64,000 nucleotides of DNA from Trinickia dabaoshanensis. GTDB taxonomy: Bacteria > Pseudomonadota > Gammaproteobacteria > Burkholderiales > Burkholderiaceae. The notes under the pieces are model-generated. The model saw only the letters and a program-made list of their open reading frames with translations, was not told the DNA's origin and ran no database searches. The stretch is taken from assembly GCF_002879885.1 (NCBI RefSeq), contig NZ_PNYA01000002.1, forward strand, positions 310,001 through 374,000. Reading direction: 5' to 3'. Positions 8,774 through 15,798 of the stretch are shown here, one piece after another; the first letter of the stretch is position 1; the number at the start of each line of letters is the position of its first letter. Made by a program: the position numbers and the translations under genes.

Positions 8774-10387
8774 ATGGTTCTAGCCACCCGCTGTCCCCAC
8801 TGCGAAACGGTTTTCCGCGTGCAGGAAACGCTGCTCGCGGCCTCCGGCGGGTTCGCGCGCTGCGGACACTGCCAGCAAGTCTTCGACGCCCGGCACAATC
8901 TGCTCGACCCGACGGCAGGTACGCAGCACGGCGATCGGGCGCCCGAGTCAGCAGCCCCGCCTGAGCCGCAATCGGATACTTCCGCGGCGGCCGAAGCGCA
9001 AGCTCGCGCTGCCGAAGAGGCGCGCTTGGCCGAAGAAGCCCGCTTGGCCGAAGAAGCCCGCGTAGCCGAAGAAGCCCGCGTTGCCGAAGAGGCTCGCGCT
9101 GCCGAAGAAGCCCGCGTTGCCGAAGAAGCCCGCGTTGCCGAAGAAGCTCGCGTTGCCGAAGAGGCTCGCTTAGCCGAAGAGGCTCGCGTTGCCGAAGAGG
9201 CTCGCGTTGCCGAAGAGGCTCGCGTTGCCGAAGAGGCTCGCGTTGCCGAAGAGGCTCGCGTTGCCGAAGAAGCCCGCTTAGCCGAAGAAGCCCGCTTAGC
9301 CGAAGAAGCCCGCGTTGCCGAAGAAGCCCGCGTTGCCGAAGAAGCCCGCGTTGCCGAAGAAGCCCGCGTTGCCGAAGAAGCTCGCGCCGCCGAAGAAGCC
9401 CGCGTTGCCGAAGAAGCTCGCGCCGCCGAAGAAGCCCGTGTAGCCGCAGAAGCCAAAGCCTCCGCCGAAGCCGAGGCGCAGGCGGCCGCGCAATCCGAAT
9501 TCCCGGCGACGACCGAAAGCGCGCATCCGCCGCTGGCGGCCGCCCCGTCCGAGCCGGCGCCTCATTCGACGCATCGAGTCGTCCCACCTTTACACGACGA
9601 TAGCGAACAGATCGCCGCCCCCGAGTGGGCGCCCGCGCGCGATCAGGGTTGGCACGACGACGAGCCGCGCTTCAACGGGCGCGTCCCGTCCGAGGCCGAA
9701 GCCGCCGACGACGAGCCGCACCTCGAGCCTCACCTGCGCGCGAGCCTCCAGGCACAAGCCGACACACCGGTCGAGCCGCGTTTCGGCGACGCCGAACCCA
9801 ACGTTCGCACAGCGGGCGTGCCGCCGGTTTTCGCGGAGCCGCCCGAGTCCGACGAGCAAGCGCGCCACTTCGCAATGACACGCGAAGCCCGCACCCACGC
9901 GCCGAGAAGGGCGCTGTGGATCATCCTCGGCAGCATCGTATCGATCGCCCTCGTTCTCGCGCTGATCGCCCAGCTAACGTGGTGGCGCCGTGAAGCCGTG
10001 ATGGTCTACTGGCCGGAATCGCAGCCGCTGTTCGCTCGCGTGTGCGCGCAGTTGGGCTGCCAGCTCTCGCCGCCACGCGACATCGACGGGCTGCAGGTGG
10101 AAGCGTCCGACCTGCGTCAGGTCGACGGCCCGCACCGCTTGGAGTTGCGCGTGCCGCTGCGGAACCGATACGGCATCGCGCTCGCCTTCCCGGCGATCGA
10201 GCTGACCCTGTTCGACGACAAAAATAACGTCGCGATCCGCCGCATCCTATGGCCGCAAGACTATGTGGCCCCTGGTACGACGATCGCCGCCGGCCTACCG
10301 CCGCATGCGACGCAGACGATGATCGTGCGGCTCGATTCGGGCAACGCGATCGCGACTAATTTCCGCGTCCAGATCTTTTATCCGTAG
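8774..10387 (+). CDS. zinc-ribbon/DUF3426 membrane protein with a large AEEAR repeat array
   Basis: A 537-residue single-pass membrane protein. The N-terminal MJ0042-type zinc ribbon has Cys7, Cys10, Cys30 and Cys33 (RCPHC ... CGHC). Residues about 79-222 are 24 tandem copies of A-E-E-A-R-x (x is Val, Leu or Ala), predicted to form a long charged helix. An acidic, Pro-rich linker follows. A transmembrane helix around residues 380-400 ([19 protein letters not shown]) precedes the C-terminal DUF3426 domain, predicted outside the cytoplasm, with [19 protein letters not shown]. The function of DUF3426 proteins is not established. The repeat block roughly doubles the distance between zinc ribbon and membrane compared with what the two domains need. 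It is part of the prmA operon. Confidence 0.9.
   Translation: MVLATRCPHCETVFRVQETLLAASGGFARCGHCQQVFDARHNLLDPTAGTQHGDRAPESAAPPEPQSDTSAAAEAQARAAEEARLAEEARLAEEARVAEEARVAEEARAAEEARVAEEARVAEEARVAEEARLAEEARVAEEARVAEEARVAEEARVAEEARVAEEARLAEEARLAEEARVAEEARVAEEARVAEEARVAEEARAAEEARVAEEARAAEEARVAAEAKASAEAEAQAAAQSEFPATTESAHPPLAAAPSEPAPHSTHRVVPPLHDDSEQIAAPEWAPARDQGWHDDEPRFNGRVPSEAEAADDEPHLEPHLRASLQAQADTPVEPRFGDAEPNVRTAGVPPVFAEPPESDEQARHFAMTREARTHAPRRALWIILGSIVSIALVLALIAQLTWWRREAVMVYWPESQPLFARVCAQLGCQLSPPRDIDGLQVEASDLRQVDGPHRLELRVPLRNRYGIALAFPAIELTLFDDKNNVAIRRILWPQDYVAPGTTIAAGLPPHATQTMIVRLDSGNAIATNFRVQIFYP
9008..9439 (+). repeat. 24-copy 18-bp tandem repeat inside the DUF3426 gene
   Basis: Twenty-four contiguous in-frame copies of an 18-bp unit coding A-E-E-A-R plus Val, Leu or Ala. 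The core is GCCGAAGA(A/G)GC(C/T)CGC with variation at the last codon. Variants are grouped (blocks with GAGGCTCGC and blocks with GAAGCCCGC), which suggests growth by slippage or unequal exchange of multi-unit blocks. All copies keep the frame. Confidence 0.97.
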
Positions 10388-10470
10388 CGCAGTTCGGGCG
10401 CGGCCGCTTTGCGAGCGCGTGCCCACCATTTCGCACTTGCGACAACCTGAAACGAACATCCGGAGCTAAT

Positions 10471-10971
10471 ATGAGTCAAGTCACGCTGGGCGGCAACCCG
10501 ATCGAAGTCGGCGGCGCATTCCCGTCCGTCGGCCAAAAGGCACCCGAGTTCTCGCTCGTCGGCAAGGATCTGGCGCCGCTTACGCTTAGCCAGTTCGCCG
10601 GCAAGCGCAAGGTGCTGAACATCGTCCCGAGCCTCGATACGCCGACGTGCGCCACGTCGACGCGCAAATTCAACGAAGCCGCGGCGAAGCTGGACAACAC
10701 CGCCGTCATCGTCGTGTCGGCCGACCTGCCGTTCGCGGCCACGCGCTTTTGCACGACCGAAGGCATCGAAAACGTCGTGACGGCATCGACGTTCCGCGGC
10801 CACGAATTCGCGCAAGCGTACGGCGTCGATATCAAGACGGGCCCCCTCGCCGGACTGACGGCGCGTGCCGTCGTGGTCGTGGACGAAAACGACAAGGTCG
10901 TGCACGCCGAACTCGTCGGCGAGATCAAGAACGAGCCGAATTACGACGCGGCGCTGAGCGCGCTGAAGTAA
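10471..10971 (+). CDS. tpx: thiol peroxidase
   Basis: Atypical 2-Cys peroxiredoxin that reduces alkyl hydroperoxides and H2O2 with electrons from thioredoxin. The product is 166 residues, standard for Tpx. The peroxidatic Cys60 sits in [17 protein letters not shown] and the resolving Cys94 in [14 protein letters not shown], matching Cys61/Cys95 of E. coli. The start [15 protein letters not shown] is the family N-terminus, with CGGAGC ahead of the ATG. It lies 83 bp after the DUF3426 gene and is followed by a terminator hairpin, so it ends that transcript. Confidence 0.97.
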   Translation: MSQVTLGGNPIEVGGAFPSVGQKAPEFSLVGKDLAPLTLSQFAGKRKVLNIVPSLDTPTCATSTRKFNEAAAKLDNTAVIVVSADLPFAATRFCTTEGIENVVTASTFRGHEFAQAYGVDIKTGPLAGLTARAVVVVDENDKVVHAELVGEIKNEPNYDAALSALK

Positions 10972-10998
10972 TCCGCCGCGCCGTCGACTCGACGAAGC

Positions 10999-11033
10999 AC
11001 GCCGCGCTTGAGTCCTTTGAGCGCGGCGTTTTC
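10999..11033 (+). terminator. rho-independent terminator of tpx
   Basis: A perfect 10-bp stem pairs ACGCCGCGCT (10999-11008) with AGCGCGGCGT (11020-11029) around an 11-nt loop and runs into TTTT. It is placed just after the tpx stop codon. Confidence 0.7.
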
Positions 11034-11075
11034 GTATGGCGCGCTCATGACCAAATACGCATAGGAACACACGCC

Positions 11076-12014
11076 TTGGCTACGCTGATCTGCGGCTCGC
11101 TCGCATACGACAACATCATGACCTTCCAGGGCCGCTTCCGGGAGCACATTCTGCCGGAGCAGGTCCATATCCTGAACGTGAGCTTTCTCGTTCCGACGAT
11201 GCGCCGCGAATTCGGCGGCTGCGCCGGCAACATCGGCTATTCGCTGAACTTGCTTGGCGGCGACGCGCGGATCATGGGCACACTGGGAGAAGTGGACGGC
11301 CAGCTCTACCTCGATCGCATCAAGAGCCTCGGACTGCGTACCGACCATGTGCGCATGGTGCCGAATGCCTATACGGCGCAGGCCATGATCACGACCGATC
11401 TGGACAACAATCAGATCGCCGCCTTCCATCCGGGGGCGATGATGCAGTCGCACCTGAATCATGCCGACGAAGCGCAGGACATCACGCTCGCGATCGTCGC
11501 GCCGGACGGCTATGAGGGCATGGTGCAACACACGGAAAAGCTCGCCGCCGCGGGCGTACCGTTCGTCTTCGATCCGGGTCAGGGATTGCCGCTCTTTTCC
11601 GGCGAGGCACTGAGGCGCGCCATTGAACTCGCCACTTACGTGGCAGTCAACGACTACGAGGCAAGTCTCGTCAGCAATAAGACGGGCTGGTCGCTGGAAG
11701 AGATTGCAAAGCACGTGCAAGCGTTGATCGTAACGCGGGGCGAACACGGCGCGCGCATCCATCACGGCGGCCAATCCGAGGACATTCCTGTCGTGCAGGC
11801 CTCGAAGATCGTCGATCCCACCGGTTGCGGCGACGCATTCCGTGGCGGGCTGCTGTACGGTATCGAACGCGGTTTCGATTGGGCCACGACCGGCCGCCTG
11901 GCAAGTCTAATGGGTTCTTTGAAGATCGAGCAGGCCGGCCCGCAAACGTACGCGCCGAGCACCGAGGAGATCGACCAACGATTCAAGCAGGCTTTCGGCT
12001 ATAGCCTGCGGTAA
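11076..12014 (+). CDS. PfkB-family carbohydrate/nucleoside kinase
   Basis: Ribokinase-fold (PfkB) kinase of 312 residues that uses ATP to phosphorylate a sugar or nucleoside. The GG motif GCAGNIGYSLNLLGG lies in the N-terminal half. The C-terminal PfkB signature DPTGCGDAFRGG contains the catalytic base Asp253, with Cys in place of the usual Ala of GAGD. The start TTG at 11076 gives the standard N-terminus MATLICGSLAYDN and has AGGA 9 nt upstream; an upstream frame is open but not family-like. Its overall sequence resembles the broad-specificity nucleoside kinase described from Burkholderia thailandensis; I infer purine nucleoside activity from that family, not from context. Confidence 0.88.
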   Translation: MATLICGSLAYDNIMTFQGRFREHILPEQVHILNVSFLVPTMRREFGGCAGNIGYSLNLLGGDARIMGTLGEVDGQLYLDRIKSLGLRTDHVRMVPNAYTAQAMITTDLDNNQIAAFHPGAMMQSHLNHADEAQDITLAIVAPDGYEGMVQHTEKLAAAGVPFVFDPGQGLPLFSGEALRRAIELATYVAVNDYEASLVSNKTGWSLEEIAKHVQALIVTRGEHGARIHHGGQSEDIPVVQASKIVDPTGCGDAFRGGLLYGIERGFDWATTGRLASLMGSLKIEQAGPQTYAPSTEEIDQRFKQAFGYSLR

Positions 12015-12036
12015 TACTCTTGTGGAGTAACGGACA

Positions 12037-12513
12037 ATGAAAACATCGGCTCGGGTAGTACTCGCGACGCTGCTGATTGGTTCTGTGACGATGACGGGGT
12101 GCGCGTACAACAGCAGCTCTCCCGACGTCTACACGGCAGGCCAAGCCCAGCGTGAGGAAACGGTTCGCTTCGGCACGGTCGAAAGCGTTCGTGCGGTAGT
12201 CATCTCGTCGAACGAAGGGCAGCCGAGCGGGCTCGGCGCCCTCGGCGGCGGCGCGCTCGGCGCCGTCGCCGGCAGCGCGATCGGCGGCGGCAAAGGCTCG
12301 ATCGCAACGGCGATCATTGGCGGCATCGCCGGCGCGGTCGCGGGCAACGCGGTCGAAAACGGCGTGGCCAAACGCTCGGGCGTGGAAATCACCGTCCGCC
12401 TCGACAACGGCGACCTGCGCGCGATCACGCAAGCCGCGACCGGCGAGGTGTTCCAAGCCGGAGATCGCGTGCGTCTTCTGTCGAGTGCCGGCGTCACGCG
12501 CGTCACGCACTAA
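12037..12513 (+). CDS. glycine-zipper outer-membrane lipoprotein (SlyB/Rick_17kDa-like)
   Basis: Predicted lipoprotein of 158 residues. The signal peptide has a hydrophobic core VVLATLLIGSVTMTGC ending at Cys22, a near-lipobox. The centre is a glycine-zipper 2TM segment from about residue 68 to 108 (GALGGGALGAVAGSAIGGG, then IIGGIAGAVAG), the hallmark of SlyB/PcpE/17-kDa antigen proteins of the outer membrane. The C-terminal third holds a small beta-rich domain (VEITVRLDNGDLRAI). Such proteins are thought to support envelope integrity. A GGAG site precedes the ATG, 22 nt after the kinase gene, so the two may be co-transcribed. Confidence 0.88.
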   Translation: MKTSARVVLATLLIGSVTMTGCAYNSSSPDVYTAGQAQREETVRFGTVESVRAVVISSNEGQPSGLGALGGGALGAVAGSAIGGGKGSIATAIIGGIAGAVAGNAVENGVAKRSGVEITVRLDNGDLRAITQAATGEVFQAGDRVRLLSSAGVTRVTH

Positions 12514-12627
12514 GATCGTCATCGCTTCGGGGTCGGGCAGCCGCTCGGCCTACCCCGAACGCGTCGAACGCGCTTTGAAATACGAGCGCTAGGCGCTCGG
12601 CGAATCTCAGCGAGCGTCGGCGAACGT

Positions 12628-12668
12628 AAAAAACCCCGCCCTCCGGCGAACCGGTGGCGGGGTTTTTA
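12628..12668. terminator. bidirectional terminator between the glycine-zipper gene and the histone-like gene
   Basis: AAAAACCCCGCC pairs with GGCGGGGTTTTT around a loop that contains a secondary CCGG pairing. There is a T-run on either strand, so it can end the plus-strand lipoprotein transcript and the minus-strand histone-like transcript. Confidence 0.85.
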
Positions 12669-12722
12669 TATAGGCGCGTGCGAGAAGGCGGCTACGCGTG
12701 CCGCCTTCGTCGCTGCGTCCTA

Positions 12723-13358
12723 TTACGGACGGCTGCCCGTCGGGAACGGCCAAGCAGCGGCCGGATTCAACGCGGTCTTCACCGTCGAGGCAGGAGCCGT
12801 GGATGCAGCAGCGGCAGGCGCGGCAGGGGCAGCGGGTGCGGCGGGGGCCTTCTTAGCGGCAGCCTTCTTAGCAGGCGCAGCCTTCTTCGCCGCAGGGGCA
12901 GCCTTCTTAGCGGCAGCCTTCTTCGCAGGCGCGGCCTTCTTAGCAGCAGGCGCGGCCTTCTTCGCGGCAGGGGCAGCCTTCTTAGCAGGCGCAGCCTTCT
13001 TCGCGGCAGCCTTCTTCGCAGGCGCGGCCTTCTTAGCCGGCGCAGCCTTCTTCGCTGCAACCTTCTTCACCGCGGCCTTCTTCGCCGGTGCGGCCTTCTT
13101 CGCAGCAACCTTCTTCACTGCGGCCTTCTTCGCCGGCGCTGCCTTCTTCGCAGCAACCTTCTTCACCGCGGCCTTCTTGGCCGGCGCTGCCTTCTTCGCA
13201 GCAACCTTCTTCACGGCGACTTTCTTGGCTGCAACCTTCTTAGCCGGTGCCGCCTTCTTCGCCGCGACCTTCTTCACCGCGGCCTTCTTCGCCGGAGCTG
13301 CTGCCTTCTTGGCCGGAGCTGCTTTCTTAGCGGCGGGTTTCTTCTTCGCTGTTGCCAT
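12723..13358 (-). CDS. histone H1-like Ala/Lys/Pro-rich DNA-binding protein
   Basis: A 211-residue, extremely basic protein of the bacterial H1/HctB-like type found in Burkholderia and relatives. It is built almost entirely of Lys, Ala, Pro and Val in KKAAPAKK and KKVAAKK units, resembling the C-terminal tail of eukaryotic H1. The last 40 residues are a Pro/Ala segment ending in AAWPFPTGSRP. It is predicted to bind and compact DNA non-specifically; there is no globular domain. The ATG at 13358 has AGGAG 7 nt upstream. Low-complexity genes of this kind vary in length between strains by repeat number. The opposite strand is also open here, but that is only a shadow of the KKAA codons. Confidence 0.9.
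   Translation of the reverse strand: MATAKKKPAAKKAAPAKKAAAPAKKAAVKKVAAKKAAPAKKVAAKKVAVKKVAAKKAAPAKKAAVKKVAAKKAAPAKKAAVKKVAAKKAAPAKKAAVKKVAAKKAAPAKKAAPAKKAAAKKAAPAKKAAPAAKKAAPAAKKAAPAKKAAAKKAAPAAKKAAPAKKAAAKKAPAAPAAPAAPAAAASTAPASTVKTALNPAAAWPFPTGSRP
13065..13208 (-). repeat. three 48-bp tandem repeats in the histone-like gene
   Basis: Residues 51-66, 67-82 and 83-98 of the histone-like protein are the same 16-residue unit KVAAKKAAPAKKAAVK, followed by a partial fourth copy. At the DNA level the 48-bp units differ at only a few third positions, indicating recent duplication. Confidence 0.9.
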
Positions 13359-13387
13359 TGTGTTCTCCTTCAGGTTTTCGGAAATGA

Positions 13388-13401
13388 GTAGTTCGAACTA
13401 C
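13388..13401. promoter_or_regulatory. 14-bp perfect palindrome upstream of the histone-like gene
   Basis: GTAGTTCGAACTAC is a perfect palindrome 29 bp before the ATG at 13358, in a position suited to an operator or a leader structure. No cognate regulator is identified. Confidence 0.4.
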
Positions 13402-13499
13402 ACCCTTCTTCAAACCCGCTTCCCGCTGCGCGCCGGCAATAGTAACGACGGCGCGCGCTGCGAAGCGGGCTATTCATCGGCGTACGCAAAAACCTAGTG

Positions 13500-13637
13500 C
13501 TTACGCTAATGAATGCGGTAAGGCGTGCCGTACCCAAAGGCACAGCACGCCGGATCGAGTCGGCAGGCAAGCACCCGATGCTTGCCAAGCCCGATATTCG
13601 CTTGTGACAAGCCGGCGGCTCGGCCGCCGGCTTTTTT
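13500..13637 (+). ncRNA. candidate small RNA with three hairpins and a terminator
   Basis: Between two minus-strand genes, the plus strand carries three consecutive hairpins. The first pairs GGCGTGC (13522-13528) with GCACGCC (13545-13551). The second is a perfect 8-bp stem, GGCAAGCA (13566-13573) with TGCTTGCC (13579-13586), on a 5-nt loop. The third is a perfect 9-bp stem, GCCGGCGGC (13611-13619) with GCCGCCGGC (13623-13631), followed directly by six T residues (13632-13637), a textbook rho-independent terminator. No plus-strand gene lies within a kilobase upstream of it, and on the minus strand the stem is not followed by a T-run. The 5' end is a guess; a TACGCTAAT segment near 13502 could be a -10 or a transcript start. 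No protein-like ORF is present. Confidence 0.5.
13611..13637 (+). terminator. rho-independent terminator of the candidate sRNA
   Basis: A 9-bp GC stem with a TCG loop is followed by TTTTTT. It is oriented to stop plus-strand transcription although both flanking genes are on the minus strand. Confidence 0.8.
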
Positions 13638-13810
13638 AGGGGGTAGTTCGCCCATCCCACCGAAGGGTTCGCAAAGTGCCTGTCATGTTTGTGGACGGTT
13701 TCACCGCCGGGCACGCTTTGCATTAGGCGTTCTTGCTCCTTACTTTTTCCGCCGCGACGCTTATCGCGGCGGGCACCCCATCAATCATTCATTGCATCGG
13801 CGAGCACGTG

Positions 13811-15025
13811 TCATTCCCAGGACAGCGCACCACCGGTTTGATATTCAATGACTCGCGTCTCGAAGAAGTTACGTTCCTTCTTCAGGTCGATCATCTCGCT
13901 CATCCACGGGAACGGGTTTTCCTCGTTCGGGTACAGCGGATCGAGCCCGATCTGCTGGCAACGGCGGTTGCAGATGAAGCGCAGATAGCTCTTGAACATC
14001 GACGCGTTCAGTCCCAGCACGCCGCGCGGCATCGTGTCCTCGGCGTAACGGTATTCGAGTTCGACCGCATGCTTGAACAGCTCGCGAATCTCTTCACGGA
14101 ATTCGCGGGTCCACAGGTGCGGGTTCTCGAGCTTGATCTGGTTGATCAGGTCGATGCCGAAATTACAGTGCATCGACTCGTCGCGCAGGATGTATTGATA
14201 CTGCTCCGCGGCACCCGTCATCTTGTTCTGCCGGCCGAGCGCAAGAATTTGCGTGAAGCCGACGTAGAAGAACAAGCCCTCCATGACGCAGGCGAAGACG
14301 ATCAGCGACTTGAGCAGCTTCTGGTCTGCCTCGAGCGTGCCCGTCTTGAACGCCGGATCGGTCAGCGTGTGGATGAACGGGATCAGGAACTCGTCCTTGT
14401 CGCGGATCGAGGTGACCTCGTGGTACGCGTTGAAGATCTCGCCTTCGTCGAGACCCAGCGATTCCACGATGTACTGATAGGCGTGCGTATGGATCGCCTC
14501 TTCGAATGCTTGGCGCAGCAGGAACTGCCGGCACTCGGGTGCCGTAATGTGCCGGTACGTGCCGAGCACGATGTTGTTCGCGGCCAGCGAGTCGGCCGTC
14601 ACGAAGAAGCCGAGGTTGCGTTTGACGATGCGGCGCTCGTCTTCGGTCAGACCGTTCGGGTCCTTCCAAAGCGCGATGTCGCGCGACATGTTGATTTCCT
14701 GCGGCATCCAGTGGTTCGCGCAGCCGGCGAGATACTTCTCCCACGCCCACTTGTACTTGAACGGTACGAGTTGGTTGACGTCGGTCTGGCCGTTGATGAT
14801 TCGCTTGTCGGCCACGTTCACGCGCGCTTCGGATACCACCGGCTGTGCAGCGGGTGTGTACGCGGCGAAGTCGTCCGCGAAGATGTTTTGCGCCAACGGA
14901 GCTTGCGTTGCGACGCGCGTCGCTGCTTGCGTTCCGACGGCCTGCCCCGCGGGGTTACGCAACGTGTTCAGTTGCGAACCGCTCGAGGGAGTTACGGCAG
15001 TCGTCTCGTCATCCCAGTTGAGCAT
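13811..15025 (-). CDS. nrdB: class Ia ribonucleoside-diphosphate reductase beta subunit
   Basis: R2 subunit (404 residues) that generates the tyrosyl radical used by NrdA to make deoxyribonucleotides. The first 60 residues are a variable polar extension. The diiron/tyrosyl site is readable: EEAIHTHAY gives metal ligands Glu176 and His179 and the radical Tyr183 at the spacing of E. coli Glu115, His118 and Tyr122. [12 protein letters not shown] and [13 protein letters not shown] supply the second ligand set. The C-terminal tail that docks on NrdA ends [17 protein letters not shown]. It is transcribed separately from nrdA, which ends in its own terminator upstream; NrdR-like boxes lie about 570 bp upstream of its start. 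Confidence 0.97.
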   Translation of the reverse strand: MLNWDDETTAVTPSSGSQLNTLRNPAGQAVGTQAATRVATQAPLAQNIFADDFAAYTPAAQPVVSEARVNVADKRIINGQTDVNQLVPFKYKWAWEKYLAGCANHWMPQEINMSRDIALWKDPNGLTEDERRIVKRNLGFFVTADSLAANNIVLGTYRHITAPECRQFLLRQAFEEAIHTHAYQYIVESLGLDEGEIFNAYHEVTSIRDKDEFLIPFIHTLTDPAFKTGTLEADQKLLKSLIVFACVMEGLFFYVGFTQILALGRQNKMTGAAEQYQYILRDESMHCNFGIDLINQIKLENPHLWTREFREEIRELFKHAVELEYRYAEDTMPRGVLGLNASMFKSYLRFICNRRCQQIGLDPLYPNEENPFPWMSEMIDLKKERNFFETRVIEYQTGGALSWE

Positions 15026-15371
15026 AAATTCTCACCATCAATTTAGATCGGTTTGTACCATCTTTTCACGAGCGATAAAAGGGCTCGCTCATGAAAATCC
15101 CTGTTTTTCGATTCACGCTGCGACCTCGATACAACACTTTGTTCGTTGAGTCGCACACGCGAGACACGTCGATGACGCGTGAAGCGTCGTTTCGATGTGG
15201 GCTTCGCGCGTCGAAAGCGAGCGCCTCGAACATCGATCGTCAGTGCTTCGTGTGAGGCGAGTCACGCTCGCGCTTACGTTCGAAAGTTGCCGCGACGATG
15301 GTCGAAACTCGCAAGCGCCTACGCATCGCGCTGCCCTTGCATCCATGCGTCGCATCGACGATGCCCACTCT

Positions 15372-15479
15372 TCACGCTTCACTCATGCGCCGGCGTTCGA
15401 GCCACTCGCTCGACGTTGCCTGCGCACTCGACGATCGGATCTCTCCCGCTTGCATCGTTGCCCGCGATCGTTCGTTCAT
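15372..15479 (-). CDS. possible 35-residue leader ORF upstream of nrdB
   Basis: ATG at 15479 opens 35 codons (MNERSRATMQAGEIRSSSAQ...SEA) ending in TGA, with a strong GGGAGGAAGCGA ribosome binding site directly upstream. The peptide is hydrophilic with Ser and Arg and resembles nothing I know. It lies between the NrdR-like boxes and nrdB on the same strand, so it could be a translated leader peptide or chance. The good ribosome binding site is the only positive evidence. Confidence 0.3.
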   Translation of the reverse strand: MNERSRATMQAGEIRSSSAQATSSEWLERRRMSEA

Positions 15480-15590
15480 TCGCTTCCTCCCACAAAAAGC
15501 GGACGCGCAAACATCCGCAACCGTTGACTTCGATGCCGTGTTTCGTGCCCCGAAAGTGTAGCATCGGAGGTCGTCGGAGAGAAGTCTGAC

Positions 15591-15637
15591 ATACAAAATG
15601 TAGTGCGGAAATGCAGGAATAGACCAATATCTTGTAT
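15591..15637. promoter_or_regulatory. pair of NrdR-box-like sites upstream of nrdB
   Basis: Two 16-bp sites resemble the NrdR consensus ACACWATATNTTGTNT: 15591-15606 (read on the minus strand GCACTACATTTTGTAT) and 15622-15637 (GACCAATATCTTGTAT). Their spacing is exactly 31 bp, the three-helical-turn distance expected of NrdR box pairs. They are palindromic, so strand does not matter. NrdR is the ATP/dATP-sensing repressor of ribonucleotide reductase genes. Confidence 0.65.
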
Positions 15638-15714
15638 GTCGGCCGGCAGCGCGAGAAAGACGCCGAAGCGCGCTCGTAGCAGCCCGTCCACCTCGAGACA
15701 TCGCAAGAAACCAA

Positions 15715-15762
15715 AAGAAACGGGCCGGTGCCATCCGCTCGTAAGCGGGAAGGCACCGGCCC
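15715..15762 (-). terminator. rho-independent terminator of nrdA
   Basis: A perfect 12-bp stem pairs CGGGCCGGTGCC (15721-15732) with GGCACCGGCCCG (15751-15762). Read on the minus strand it is followed by TTTCTTTTGGTTT. It sits just past the nrdA stop and separates nrdA from nrdB transcription. Confidence 0.85.
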
Positions 15763-15798
15763 GAACGACGCGGCCCGATCAAAGGGCCGCAACGTGCG

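Larger units (their letters stand above)
13359..13810. other. intergenic region between the histone-like gene and nrdB
   Basis: It holds the histone-gene leader and palindrome (13388-13401), the candidate sRNA (13500-13637), and a 9-bp hairpin CCGCCGCGA/TCGCGGCGG (13749-13772) about 40 nt beyond the nrdB stop. That last hairpin has an A-run rather than a T-run on the nrdB strand, so it is not a standard terminator. No coding sequence is supported. Confidence 0.6.
15026..15714. other. long nrdB leader/upstream region
   Basis: About 690 bp separate nrdB from the nrdA terminator. The far end holds paired NrdR-like boxes (15591-15637), and a 35-codon ORF with a good ribosome binding site lies at 15372-15479. 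The rest looks non-coding: candidate frames on the minus strand are Arg/Ser/Cys-rich and composition-driven. If the boxes mark the promoter, the untranslated leader exceeds 500 nt. Confidence 0.6.

Noticed and set aside
9008-9439. Short tandem repeat considered as a CRISPR array
   Set aside because: Units are contiguous 18-bp coding repeats without spacers.
8731-9587. Minus-strand open frames over the AEEAR repeat (Ala/Ser/Arg and Leu/Arg repeats)
   Set aside because: They are antisense readings of the tandem repeat; repeats keep all frames open. The plus frame has the zinc ribbon, membrane helix and DUF3426 domain.
12799-13497. Plus-strand frame rich in Ala and Phe opposite the histone-like gene
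   Set aside because: It is the complement of KKAA codons (AAFF repeats) and has no ribosome binding site; not a membrane protein gene.
13749-13772. Hairpin downstream of nrdB considered as its terminator
   Set aside because: On the nrdB strand it is followed by AAAAAG instead of a T-run, so it is only a hairpin.
15113-15382. 89-codon minus-strand frame (GTG start) in the nrdB leader
   Set aside because: Arg/Ser/Cys-rich composition typical of non-coding GC-rich sequence; no ribosome binding site and no recognisable domain.
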